Of a DNA stretch of 23,355 nt, positions 6,139 through 13,853 are shown piece after piece; the first letter of the stretch is position 1, and the number at the start of each line of letters is the position of its first letter. The stretch is from a virus. Both the position numbers and the translations under genes were made by a program. The notes beneath the pieces are model-generated. The model saw only the letters and a program-made list of their open reading frames with translations, was not told where the DNA came from and made no database searches. The stretch spans positions 1 to 23,355 of IMG/VR virus record IMGVR_UViG_3300032289_001361; one strand, written 5' to 3'.

Positions 6139-6780
6139 ATGAACGATAAACCTAAATACGTCCGTCTCGTCAGCCCTAAAGGGGTGGCTGTGTATCCGAG
6201 GCTCAATACCCCTTCAACGAAGTTCAAGGAGGAAGGTGAGTATTCCGTAAAACTCGCTATTCCTATGGCAGATGCCACTCAATATCTTGAGCAAATCAAA
6301 AGCATTACACGCGAGTTCTACAAGGAACAGTGTGCCTTGCTGAAAAAAGACAAGCTCAATGTTCGTGATTTTCCTTGGGAAGAAGATGGTGACAAAGTTA
6401 CCGTCAAGTTTGCCAATGTCGCTAAGATTACGGCGAAGTCCGGTCAGGTTTACGAAATGAAAGTTGCTCTTTTGGATTCAAAAGGCAACCCCATTACTGA
6501 CCTTATCGGTGCGGGTTCAATTCTGAAAGTGGCAGCAGAAGTCAAGCCGTGGTATGTTCCAGCGATGGGAGTCGGCGTAAGCCTCCGATTGAAGGCAGTT
6601 CAGGTTATTGACCTGAAATCTCCCTCGCAGTTGGTTAGTGCGGAACAGTTCGGCTTCTCCACTGACGAAGAAGGCTTTGTTTCGGGTGGCGAAACATTCA
6701 GTGATAATCTGTTTGGTTCTGACCAGCCGAAAGAGCCTTCCGAGGCGAGCAACACCGCAACGTCTGGGGAGGAATTTTAA
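6139..6780 (+). CDS. gp2.5: Single-stranded DNA-binding protein (T7 gp2.5-like)
   Basis: The 213-residue protein has the OB-fold start typical of gp2.5-type SSBs in T7-like phages (VRLVSPKGVAVYPRLNTPST) and a later PWYVPAMGVGVSLRLKAVQV strand region near 137-157. The last 30 residues are acidic and end in Phe (SGEEF). In T7 the equivalent acidic tail with terminal Phe contacts the DNA polymerase and helicase, so the same role is inferred. An upstream ATG at 6129 has a better purine tract but gives only six codons before a stop, so the start is at 6139. A 6-bp hairpin overlaps its stop codon. It lies between the RNA polymerase and endonuclease genes, as in T7. Confidence 0.92.
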   Translation: MNDKPKYVRLVSPKGVAVYPRLNTPSTKFKEEGEYSVKLAIPMADATQYLEQIKSITREFYKEQCALLKKDKLNVRDFPWEEDGDKVTVKFANVAKITAKSGQVYEMKVALLDSKGNPITDLIGAGSILKVAAEVKPWYVPAMGVGVSLRLKAVQVIDLKSPSQLVSAEQFGFSTDEEGFVSGGETFSDNLFGSDQPKEPSEASNTATSGEEF

Positions 6781-6786
6781 TCCTCC
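6768..6786 (+). other. 6-bp hairpin across the SSB stop codon
   Basis: GGAGGA (6768-6773) pairs with TCCTCC (6781-6786) around the loop ATTTTAA, which contains the stop codon of the SSB gene. It lacks a U-run. It may stabilise or process the mRNA at the gene boundary. The GGAGG also resembles a ribosome-binding site, but no start codon follows at useful spacing. Confidence 0.35.
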
Positions 6787-6809
6787 ATTAACCGAGACAA
6801 TGCTAACCC

Positions 6810-7232
6810 ATGCCTAACCGAAGACGTAAAAAATCAGAAGCAAAGCGTGGGTTACGTTATCGCTCCAAATTGGAAGACGGGGTAGCAATTCAAATTCAGT
6901 GTTACACAACCTTTGAATATGAAACTAAAAAAATCCCTTTCGTGGTTTCGGAATCTCGTTTTTACCTTCCAGATTTCATCCTACCTAATGGTATTCATAT
7001 TGAAGCAAAAGGTTATCTACGTAGGGAAGACCGTAAAAAGCTTCTTCTCGTAAAAGAGCAACACCCTGATTTGGATTTGCGCCTCGTCTTCCAATGCGCG
7101 AGCAACAGAATTTACAAGAGGTCAAAAACAACTTACGGTCAGTGGGCCAAAAAACATGGATTCCTTTACTCAGACAACGGACGAGTTCCTAGAGAATGGC
7201 TCATCCAGCCTCGTAAAACACTTACCCTGTGA
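6810..7232 (+). CDS. gp3: Endonuclease I, Holliday junction resolvase (T7 gp3-like)
   Basis: The 140-residue enzyme resolves branched DNA and helps degrade host DNA in T7-type infections. The catalytic residues align with T7 gp3: Glu22 (YRSKLEDGVA), Asp55 (YLPDFILPNG), Glu65 and Lys67 (IEAKG). The last three sit at exactly the T7 numbers 55, 65 and 67. EQHPDLDLRLVFQ and YGQWAKKHGF are also family signatures. The basic start MPNRRRKKSEAKRG is DNA-binding in character. The 3' end overlaps the primase-helicase gene by 77 bases, a long overlap for this genome. T7 lysozyme (gp3.5), which lies here in T7, is absent. Confidence 0.95.
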   Translation: MPNRRRKKSEAKRGLRYRSKLEDGVAIQIQCYTTFEYETKKIPFVVSESRFYLPDFILPNGIHIEAKGYLRREDRKKLLLVKEQHPDLDLRLVFQCASNRIYKRSKTTYGQWAKKHGFLYSDNGRVPREWLIQPRKTLTL

Positions 7233-8811
7233 AGCGTGTGGCTCAAGCGATGCCAATGCTCTTTACACAGACGGACACGAATATTGCTTTAGCTGTAAAG
7301 CTTACAAACACGGAGATGGTTCTTCCGTAACTAGAACACCCAAAAATAACATGAGCTTTGATTTTGTCGCAGGGGATCACCGTCCTTTGCAGAAACGTGG
7401 GATTAACGAAGAAACAATCCGCAAATGGGATTACCAAGTTGGTATCTACAACAACCAACCTGTTCAGATTGCCAACTACCGGAACCTTCAAGGGGAGCTT
7501 GTAGCTCAGAAGCTTAGGTTCCCTAACAAGGAATTTGTCATCAAGGGGGATGCTTCTAAAATGGGGCTTTACGGCCAGCATCTTTGGAAAGATGGGGGTA
7601 AGATGGTGGTTGTTACTGAGGGTGAAATTGATGCCCTTTCAGTGTCCCAAGTTCAGAATAACAAGTGGCCTGTAGTTTCCGTGCCTAACGGAGCACAAGG
7701 GGCTTTGAAAGCTGTCAAAGCAAACATCGAATACCTAGACGCATTTGAGACTGTGGTGTTCATGTTCGATAATGATGAACATGGCATCAAAGCAGCAAAG
7801 GAGTGTGCTTCTGTGCTTAAACCCAACAGAGCCAAGATTGCTACGTTAGGAGCCAAAGATGCCAACGATTTATTGGTTAGTGGGAACGGTGCTAAGATTA
7901 TCGACGCAGTTTGGTCAGCTAAGAGCTACCGACCTGATGGCATCGTGGACGCTACTCAAATGTGGGATGCCCTCGTTAATGCCCCGCGCATTGATTCCCT
8001 GCCCTACCCTTGGATTGGCCTGAATGACCTTACTCGTGGGCTACGTAGGGGGGAGCTTGTGACTATCACAGCGGGAAGCGGTATTGGTAAAAGCCAGATT
8101 TGCCGTGAGATTGCTCACTGGCTGGTTCAGTCCGGTCAAACTGTGGGATACATAGCCCTTGAGGAAAGTGTTCGTAGAACCGTTCTTGGGATGCTTGGAA
8201 TCCACCTTAACCGTCCACTACACTTGGATATGAACGTCTCCGAAGAACAACTCAAGGAAGCGTTTAATGAAGTTATCGGCGGGGGTAAGTTCTTTACCTA
8301 CGACCATTTTGGTTCCATTGAGTCTAGCAATCTCCTTAACCGCATTAGGTATATGGTTCATGGATGTGAGTGCGGATGGATTATTTTGGATCATTTGTCT
8401 ATTGTGGTAAGTGCTTTTGGTGACGGAGATGAAAGGCGGCTTATTGACTCAGTGATGACCAAGCTCCGTTCTCTTGTTGAAGAACTGAAAATTGGAATCA
8501 TCCTTGTGTCTCACCTTAAAAGACCCGATGGTAGGGGGCATGAGGAAGGAGCGTCAACATCCTTGTCTCAACTCCGTGGTTCTGCTGGTATTGCACAACT
8601 CAGCGACATGGTGTTAGGATTGGAACGTAACCAGCAAGATGAGCAAAACAAACACCTCACCAGAGTCCGTGTCCTCAAGAACCGTTTCAGTGGTGAAACT
8701 GGACTTGCTTGTAATCTACTCTACATACCGGATGAGGGACGCTTGCGGGAAACCCATGTGGAAGCTGATGTTCCAGAAGAACTAGCCAAAAAAGGAGACA
8801 GTGATTTTTAG
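7156..8811 (+). CDS. gp4: Primase-helicase (T7 gp4-like)
   Basis: The 551-residue bifunctional enzyme makes RNA primers and unwinds the fork. An N-terminal zinc ribbon (Cys25, Cys28, Cys44, Cys47) is followed by a TOPRIM primase core with Glu155 (TEGEIDAL) and Asp205/Asp207 (MFDNDEHG). The helicase then has Walker A GSGIGKS (Lys312, Ser313), Walker B IILDHLS (Asp412), and the SHLKRPDG, HEEG and LERNQQ segments of gp4. The C-terminus is acidic and ends DSDF; in T7 the acidic tail with terminal Phe docks on gp5. Met66 at 7351 is placed like the T7 internal start for the helicase-only form gp4B. The start at 7156 keeps the zinc ribbon at T7-like distance despite the 77-base overlap with gp3. Confidence 0.96.
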   Translation: MDSFTQTTDEFLENGSSSLVKHLPCEACGSSDANALYTDGHEYCFSCKAYKHGDGSSVTRTPKNNMSFDFVAGDHRPLQKRGINEETIRKWDYQVGIYNNQPVQIANYRNLQGELVAQKLRFPNKEFVIKGDASKMGLYGQHLWKDGGKMVVVTEGEIDALSVSQVQNNKWPVVSVPNGAQGALKAVKANIEYLDAFETVVFMFDNDEHGIKAAKECASVLKPNRAKIATLGAKDANDLLVSGNGAKIIDAVWSAKSYRPDGIVDATQMWDALVNAPRIDSLPYPWIGLNDLTRGLRRGELVTITAGSGIGKSQICREIAHWLVQSGQTVGYIALEESVRRTVLGMLGIHLNRPLHLDMNVSEEQLKEAFNEVIGGGKFFTYDHFGSIESSNLLNRIRYMVHGCECGWIILDHLSIVVSAFGDGDERRLIDSVMTKLRSLVEELKIGIILVSHLKRPDGRGHEEGASTSLSQLRGSAGIAQLSDMVLGLERNQQDEQNKHLTRVRVLKNRFSGETGLACNLLYIPDEGRLRETHVEADVPEELAKKGDSDF

Positions 8812-8815
8812 TAAA

Positions 8816-8968
8816 ATGAAGACCAACAAACAATACGAACAAATTGAGTTTGAATTCTCTAAAAAGATGAAACGCAAACCCAAGTCCAACAACCAAAAGA
8901 AAAAACTGATTAAGCAGATCAGGGAGGAAGAAACCAAAACTCAACTTGAATTTGGTTACGAACTTTAA
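8816..8968 (+). CDS. Small Lys-rich protein between helicase and polymerase (50 aa)
   Basis: A 50-codon ORF fits exactly between the primase-helicase stop (8811) and the DNA polymerase ATG (8970). The product is highly charged: a Glu-rich start (YEQIEFEFSKK), a basic centre (MKRKPKSNNQKKK) and an acidic helix at the end. It looks like a small helical nucleic-acid- or replisome-binding protein. T7 has several tiny genes (4.1 to 4.7) in the same interval, but sequence kinship cannot be claimed. It is considered real because of its exact packing and the A-rich start context shared with its neighbours. Confidence 0.6.
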   Translation: MKTNKQYEQIEFEFSKKMKRKPKSNNQKKKLIKQIREEETKTQLEFGYEL

Positions 8969-8969
8969 A

Positions 8970-10808
8970 ATGACCTTACTTTTTGACACCGAGACAGACC
9001 ACTTGATTGAGAAAGCTACCAAGGTTCATTGTCTTGTTACTTACAATGTTGAGACAGGTGAAATCAGTCGGTTCAATTCGCAATTCGCGAATATCGAACA
9101 GGGTTTGAAACTCTTGGAATCAGCTACGCAAATCGTCGGTCATAACTCCCTTGGGTTTGACGTTCCGGTTCTACAAAAGCTCTACCCATCATTCAACCCT
9201 AAGCGTGTATTGGATACCCTTGTATTTACTCGCTACATTTGGGCTGACCTAAAAGATCGGGATTTCCAACGTCTCTCAAAGGATGCGGAGTTTCCACGTA
9301 AGCTTATCGGTTCGCATAGCCTTAAAGCGTGGGGATACCGTCTCAAAGTCCTCAAAGGTGACTTCAAGGAGAGCAACAGCTTTGAACACTGGTCACAGGA
9401 TATGGAGGACTATTGCGTTCAGGACGTTATGGTTACAAAGCGTCTTTGGGAGCTTATCCAAGGCAAGACTCCTGACCCTCGTTCCGTTGACTTGGAACAC
9501 CAGTTTGCCGAACTCATCTACAAGCAGGAAAAGAACGGCTTTAGGTTTGATGTGAGGAAGGCTCAAGAGCTTTACGCCGAACTAGCCATGAAGCGTGTTG
9601 AAATTGAAAACGAGCTTCAAAGGGTGTTTGAACCGAAGATCGAAGTGATGAAGAAGCGTCATTACCTTTTCTTTGACAAGGTGTTCGCTACCAAGGGGGA
9701 AGCCTCCGCTTTTGCTAAAGCATGGGCTAAAGATCAGACCATGACCCAAAAGGATGCCCTTGCTCTCATCAAGGAAGGGGAGCCGTTTAAGAAAGAGATT
9801 CCGTTCAACTGTGGTAGCCGTGAGGAAATTGCTCGTAGGTTCAAGGAGAAATACGGATGGGAAGCCAAGGAGTTTACTCCTGACGGTAAACCAAAAATGG
9901 ATGAATCAATCCTTTCGTCTCTTGATTTCCCCGAAGCTAAACCCCTTCTGGAATACCTTACCATCCAAAAGCGGATTGGTCAGCTTGCCGAGGGCAAAGA
10001 AGCGTGGATTAAGTTGGAGCGGAACGGACGTATTCACGGACGAGTCAACACTAACGGAGCCGTTACCGGACGTTGCACACACAGTAACCCCAATATCGCT
10101 CAAGTCCCTGCTGTAAGGGCTGCTTACGGTAAGGAGTGCCGTTCTCTTTTCACCGTGGACAGTGGAAACAAACTGGTAGGCTGTGACGCTTCCGGTTTGG
10201 AACTCCGTTGCCTAGCTCACTACATGGCTAAATGGGACGATGGAGCGTATGCCAAGGAGCTTTTGGAGGGTGACATTCATACAGCCAACCAAACGGCTGC
10301 TGGACTCCCCACACGAGACGATGCCAAGACGTTTATCTACGCTTTCTTGTATGGTGCTGGGGATGCCAAAATAGGCTCTATCATAGGTAAAGGGCAGAAT
10401 GAGGGTAAGGCTTTGCGGGAAAACTTTCTCCGTAAAACTCCAGCCTTGCGCTACCTAAAAGAAGCTGTCGAAAAGGCTTCTAGCAGGGGATACCTTGTCG
10501 GGTTGGACGGAAGACATCTAGTAGTCCGTTCCCAACACGCAGCATTGAACACGTTGCTTCAATCTGCTGGGGCTTTGGTAATGAAGAAAGCTGCTTGCTT
10601 CCTGTGGGAAGGCTACCGTGGGCTATTTCCTTGGAAGTTTGTCGCTAACATCCACGACGAATGGCAAATCGAAGTAGATGAAGACCATGCCTCACTGATT
10701 GGATCAGCTTCCGTTCAAGCCATTAAAGATTCAGGGGAATACTTCAACTTCCGATGCCCCCTAAACGGAGAGTTCCGTATCGGGAATAATTGGGCAGAAA
10801 CACACTAA
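8970..10808 (+). CDS. gp5: DNA polymerase, family A (T7 gp5-like)
   Basis: The 612-residue replicative polymerase has an N-terminal 3'-5' exonuclease with Asp6 and Glu8 (LLFDTETDH), then GHNSLGFD and DYCVQD. The polymerase part has motif A Asp406 (GCDASGLELR), motif B RDDAKTFIYAFLYGAG and motif C Asp563-Glu564 (IHDEWQIEV). The C-terminus GNNWAETH resembles the GPNWAICH end of T7 gp5. It is about 90 residues shorter than T7 gp5 (704). The region that in T7 carries the thioredoxin-binding loop is present but differs in sequence (roughly residues 210-290), so the processivity factor may differ. An upstream in-frame ATG at 8946 would overlap the small ORF; 8970 is preferred because DTET then sits at the usual distance. 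Confidence 0.96.
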   Translation: MTLLFDTETDHLIEKATKVHCLVTYNVETGEISRFNSQFANIEQGLKLLESATQIVGHNSLGFDVPVLQKLYPSFNPKRVLDTLVFTRYIWADLKDRDFQRLSKDAEFPRKLIGSHSLKAWGYRLKVLKGDFKESNSFEHWSQDMEDYCVQDVMVTKRLWELIQGKTPDPRSVDLEHQFAELIYKQEKNGFRFDVRKAQELYAELAMKRVEIENELQRVFEPKIEVMKKRHYLFFDKVFATKGEASAFAKAWAKDQTMTQKDALALIKEGEPFKKEIPFNCGSREEIARRFKEKYGWEAKEFTPDGKPKMDESILSSLDFPEAKPLLEYLTIQKRIGQLAEGKEAWIKLERNGRIHGRVNTNGAVTGRCTHSNPNIAQVPAVRAAYGKECRSLFTVDSGNKLVGCDASGLELRCLAHYMAKWDDGAYAKELLEGDIHTANQTAAGLPTRDDAKTFIYAFLYGAGDAKIGSIIGKGQNEGKALRENFLRKTPALRYLKEAVEKASSRGYLVGLDGRHLVVRSQHAALNTLLQSAGALVMKKAACFLWEGYRGLFPWKFVANIHDEWQIEVDEDHASLIGSASVQAIKDSGEYFNFRCPLNGEFRIGNNWAETH

Positions 10809-10809
10809 C

Positions 10810-11157
10810 ATGAGCATAAAAGACACCGATCTAGCTTACATCGCTGGATACATTGACGGAGAAGGCTGTATTAGATGGGGAGGATACAGCCCAAGAATAA
10901 GCCTACAAAGTTGTAATCCTAACCCCCTGAAGTTTGTTCAAAACTTTTTTCCCTATTCTCAGGTTCGTATGCAAAGTAGAAGAACCAAACGAAACAAGCC
11001 TGTGCATAGGCTGGAATACAATGGGATAAATACCATTAACCTCCTAAATGCAGTTGCCCCATACCTCATAGAAAAGAAAGACCAAGCTGAAAAACTGATT
11101 CAAATTTATCAACTAAAACAAGAGCTAAAAGAAGCCAAACAACGTAAACACAAATGA
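10810..11157 (+). CDS. LAGLIDADG-type homing endonuclease, free-standing
   Basis: The 115-residue protein has one LAGLIDADG-type motif at residues 8-20 (LAYIAGYIDGEGC); the Asp and Glu of IDGEG are the metal-binding acidic pair. Single-motif enzymes act as homodimers on near-palindromic targets. The remainder (SLQSCNPNPLKF, basic QSRRTKRNK, and a Lys-rich helical tail) fits the usual DNA-contacting strands and closing helices. It starts one base after the polymerase stop and overlaps the exonuclease start by four bases (ATGA). No intron or intein is visible around it, so it is a free-standing mobile gene inserted between gp5 and gp6 without disturbing either. Its recognition site is unknown. 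Confidence 0.85.
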   Translation: MSIKDTDLAYIAGYIDGEGCIRWGGYSPRISLQSCNPNPLKFVQNFFPYSQVRMQSRRTKRNKPVHRLEYNGINTINLLNAVAPYLIEKKDQAEKLIQIYQLKQELKEAKQRKHK

Positions 11158-11912
11158 AACGCACACTACTAATAGATGGCGATACAATCGCATACCAGCA
11201 GTCAATCCTATCCGAAGTTCCGGTAGATTGGGGTGATGGGTTCTGGACTCTCCACAGCTACGCAAAAGAAACGATTGCGGCTGTGGAAAACCGTATCTTC
11301 AACTACAAAAACGATCTGGAAGCGGATGAGGTAGTTATTGCTTTGTCCGATTCCAAAAACTTTCGGATGGGGATTCTGCCCTCATACAAGGAGAACCGGA
11401 AAAAGAGCCGTAAACCCCTCTGCCTTGGGGATGTCCGAGAGCACCTTATCTACAACCACAAAGCTGTGATTATCCCGACCCTTGAGGCTGATGACGTTAT
11501 CGGGATCATGTCAACCGAGAATACCCACCGAAATACGGAGTTCATCATTGTCGGTATTGATAAGGACTACAAAACAATTCCAGCCAAAATCTACAACCCT
11601 AACAAGCCTGACTTGGGTATTGCGGAGCAAAGCCCCTTGGAAGCTGACCGTTTTTGGATGATGCAAGCCCTCATGGGTGATGCTGTGGACGGTTACAAAG
11701 GATGCCCGACAGTGGGGCCGAAGAAAGCTGAGACACTTCTTGGAGAGCTTCAGGACTTTGATTCCATGTGGCTAAAAGTTGTGGAAACCTACGAAAAGCA
11801 GGGACTTACACGGCTTGATGCGTTGGTCAATGCGCGGGTAGCCCGAATCCTTCGGTTTGGAGACTACAACAAGAAAACCAAACACATAAATATATGGACA
11901 CCAAGTATTTAG
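11154..11912 (+). CDS. gp6: 5'-3' exonuclease / RNase H (T7 gp6-like, FEN family)
   Basis: The 252-residue nuclease belongs to the FEN/PIN-like 5' nuclease family. It would remove RNA primers and degrade host DNA from nicks and ends. Acidic metal ligands are visible in order: Asp8 and Asp10 (LIDGDTIAY), Asp66, Glu111, Asp113 and Asp114 (LEADDVIG), Asp136 and Asp138 (GIDKDYK), and Asp176/Asp179 (GDAVDGYKG). A helix-hairpin-helix-like CPTVGPKKAETLLG follows for DNA binding. It is shorter than T7 gp6 (about 300). Its start overlaps the homing endonuclease stop by four bases, and its end overlaps the next gene by 19 bases. Confidence 0.93.
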   Translation: MKRTLLIDGDTIAYQQSILSEVPVDWGDGFWTLHSYAKETIAAVENRIFNYKNDLEADEVVIALSDSKNFRMGILPSYKENRKKSRKPLCLGDVREHLIYNHKAVIIPTLEADDVIGIMSTENTHRNTEFIIVGIDKDYKTIPAKIYNPNKPDLGIAEQSPLEADRFWMMQALMGDAVDGYKGCPTVGPKKAETLLGELQDFDSMWLKVVETYEKQGLTRLDALVNARVARILRFGDYNKKTKHINIWTPSI

Positions 11913-12184
11913 CACCATCACCAGATGACCTGAAAGCCATGATTTGCGGCATCATTGACCGTGTTATGGAGGGGGGGAAAGCCAAACATGGGGAGCACAT
12001 TTGGTTCCTCAAAGAAACTGTCCGACACCATGCCGACAGGTCTTCCCGCCATGCCCTTACAGCCGCTATGCGGTGGGAAGGAGATGAGTCCTCCGTTAGC
12101 GATGGGGAATCTGCCGTAGATCACATGGAAAGGTGCGTAGTTAGAGGCTTGTTTGCCCTTGCCAAAATGAAATCAATAGCTTAG
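11894..12184 (+). CDS. Hypothetical helical protein (96 aa)
   Basis: The 96-residue protein begins inside the exonuclease gene and is predominantly helical. It is rich in His and acidic residues in its second half (HHADRSSRHALTAAMRW and GESAVDHMERCVV). This layout, with spaced His residues in helices and a D-x-E-x-x-x-DH segment, resembles the small phage proteins grouped under DUF5664 (suggested dNTP hydrolase-like). I cannot verify that and offer it only as a lead. Neighbours are the exonuclease upstream and another short unknown downstream. Confidence 0.6.
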   Translation: MDTKYLAPSPDDLKAMICGIIDRVMEGGKAKHGEHIWFLKETVRHHADRSSRHALTAAMRWEGDESSVSDGESAVDHMERCVVRGLFALAKMKSIA

Positions 12185-12196
12185 AATTTACGCTAA

Positions 12197-12382
12197 ATGG
12201 ACGAAACCCCTTCAATTCCTAAGCAACTCATTGATTGGTTGTCTGATCGTATTCCCGAACGACACCCAACTATTGACCAATCGGATAGGGAAGTGTGGTT
12301 TAATGCTGGAAAAAGAAATGTTGTAAATTTCCTTGTTGACAAATACAACGAACAAAACCAAAACATTCTTCAAAACCCCTAA
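12197..12382 (+). CDS. Hypothetical small protein (61 aa)
   Basis: The 61-residue protein starts with LIDWLSDRIPERHP, followed by DREVWFNAGKRNVVNFL and a polar tail. The pattern W-L-x-x-R-x-P followed by D-R-E-(I/V)-W-F-x-A-G-(K/Q)-R recurs in short, uncharacterised proteins of marine and T7-like phages, so this is likely a conserved family, but no function is known to me. It stands alone between 12 bases of upstream spacer and the virion-protein candidates downstream. Confidence 0.65.
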   Translation: MDETPSIPKQLIDWLSDRIPERHPTIDQSDREVWFNAGKRNVVNFLVDKYNEQNQNILQNP

Positions 12383-12398
12383 CTAAAAACCATTTACT

Positions 12399-12770
12399 AT
12401 GTGTATGCCAAAAGGCCCATCAGGGCCAAGTTCATCTTTAATTCAACAGCAGCAAGCATCTATGCGTAAGCAGGAACAGCTTCTTGAGCAGCAACTTAAT
12501 GAGTCTCGTGCTAATATGGCATCTATGAAAGAGCAGCAACGTGTGACAGCCGAACGAGCAGATAAAGCTTTCCAAGATGCAGAAACTAGGCGCAAAGAAG
12601 CCGAAGAAAATCTCAAAATTAAAGAGGCTAAAACGGAGTATCAAATGCAAAAAGGTATTTACAAAATTACTGACAAAACTCGTGGAAGGGCTGGTCTTAA
12701 AATTGATAAACAATCCCCAACGATGGGTATGCTTAGTCCTATTGAGTCTCTTGTAAACCTACCTGTTTAA
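12399..12770 (+). CDS. Candidate ejected virion protein (T7 gp6.7-like)
   Basis: The 123-residue protein starts MCMPKGPSG, has a long Gln/Glu/Lys-rich coiled-coil centre (about residues 15-85), and then a RGRAGLKIDK motif. From my knowledge of T7, gp6.7 starts MCFSPK and contains GRKGLKVERD. The position, downstream of the exonuclease and upstream of the portal, is also that of genes 6.7-7.3. gp6.7 is a minor T7 virion protein ejected with the DNA. The match is by motif and location only. The C-terminus SLVNLPV resembles that of the next protein (NPVNIPT). Confidence 0.5.
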   Translation: MCMPKGPSGPSSSLIQQQQASMRKQEQLLEQQLNESRANMASMKEQQRVTAERADKAFQDAETRRKEAEENLKIKEAKTEYQMQKGIYKITDKTRGRAGLKIDKQSPTMGMLSPIESLVNLPV

Positions 12771-12776
12771 TCAGCT

Positions 12777-13598
12777 ATGATTTTTCCTGATGCTGAAAGT
12801 AAAATGCGAGAACTAGAGGTTCTCAAAGCTAGGGAACAAACAGGAACATCTACTTTTCAGCTAGGTGGACAATGGTTCCGAAATGTGGGGATGGATAAAA
12901 AGTCGAATATTCTGGGCTATGGGGCTTCTTACGAAGCTTTCGACCCCCAAGAAGAACAAAGACAGCTTCAAGAGTCTCAGTCAAGGATTCAAAAACTCCA
13001 AACTCTAAGAGATTGGTATGGAATGTCTGAAGACGAGAGAAAACGTATTGGTAGCGAACTGTTTCAAGCTCCTGTAACTCCAGAAGGAGGGTGGAATAGA
13101 CAAGCTCTCATTGAAGCTGGGATTGTAGGTGAAGCGGTATTAAAAAACAGAAGCGAAGCTGAGAATTTATTCCCATTCATGCGGGGGGTTCGTCGTGACC
13201 CGAATGACCCCGAATATGGGGCATTTATGTATGCTCCACGTTATCAAGAAACATCTACAGTTTACAATCAACAATCTCGTCTTAACCCAAACGTAACAGA
13301 TGAGAATACTTTGCGTTTCCAAGAGTTAGCCCTTAAAGAAGGCTACGCTTTTAGAAACCCAGACCTTGATAAATTTATTCAAGAAGAATACCAAAGATAC
13401 CAAACAGTTCAAGAACAGAACACCCCAGAAGCTATCCAAAAAGCTAAAAGTCAACAAATTGAGGTAAAAGAGCAAGTAGCTTTGCGTAGTGGACGAGAAA
13501 CTGTTAAAAAAACACCGAAAAAATCTCCTTTACAAATCAATATTGCTGAAGAAGACTCTCAATTAACTCAAGAAAACCCTGTAAACATACCTACTTAA
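12777..13598 (+). CDS. Hypothetical, probable virion-associated protein (273 aa)
   Basis: The 273-residue protein has no recognised domain. Residues 1-50 include GQWFRNVGMDKK, a helical Gln/Arg-rich part follows (about 60-90), then an aromatic middle with YGAFMYAPRYQ. The last 70 residues are a charged, probably disordered linker ending SPLQINIAEED and NPVNIPT. This ending resembles that of the upstream gp6.7-like protein and the SLSV-GGGINI type ending I recall for T7 gp7.3. It is AT-richer than the replication genes. Its place before the portal suggests a structural or host-range role, which is inference. Confidence 0.6.
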   Translation: MIFPDAESKMRELEVLKAREQTGTSTFQLGGQWFRNVGMDKKSNILGYGASYEAFDPQEEQRQLQESQSRIQKLQTLRDWYGMSEDERKRIGSELFQAPVTPEGGWNRQALIEAGIVGEAVLKNRSEAENLFPFMRGVRRDPNDPEYGAFMYAPRYQETSTVYNQQSRLNPNVTDENTLRFQELALKEGYAFRNPDLDKFIQEEYQRYQTVQEQNTPEAIQKAKSQQIEVKEQVALRSGRETVKKTPKKSPLQINIAEEDSQLTQENPVNIPT

Positions 13599-13599
13599 T

Positions 13600-13851
13600 A
13601 TGCCTATTCAAACTTCACCCAACCCATACGGTCTTAACGGAGCCGTTGTTGAAACCGGAACTACTGCTGTTACTGGCCCTTTTTATGCTATTCAATGCCT
13701 TGATGATACTGTGTTTGCTTCTGTAGATGTTAATTACGAAGGAGACGCTATTACTGGTGTTACAATCGGAAAAGGAACTATTCTTTATGGGAATTGGAAC
13801 GGATTTACTCTTACCAGTGGTAAAGTTATCGCTTACAAGATGAGTTTTTAA
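13600..13851 (+). CDS. Small beta-rich phage protein, head-fibre-like (83 aa)
   Basis: The 83-residue product reads as successive beta strands with FYAIQCLDDTVFASV, then TIGKGTILYGNWNGFTLTSG and VIAYK. This pattern (AIQ-x-L-x-D-x-V-F, G-T-x-x-Y-G-x-(W/F), L-T-S-G-x-V-I-A-Y) is common in small uncharacterised tailed-phage proteins encoded next to lectin-like or fibre genes, which suggests a surface or trimeric decoration role. It starts one base after the 273-aa gene and is followed two bases later by the lectin-like gene. Family recognition is moderate and function inferred. Confidence 0.6.
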   Translation: MPIQTSPNPYGLNGAVVETGTTAVTGPFYAIQCLDDTVFASVDVNYEGDAITGVTIGKGTILYGNWNGFTLTSGKVIAYKMSF

Positions 13852-13853
13852 TT

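Noticed and set aside
6129-6149. Start of the SSB at ATG 6129, which has AAGGA upstream
   Set aside because: That frame ends after six codons (MSKNER), so it cannot encode the SSB; the correct frame starts at 6139.
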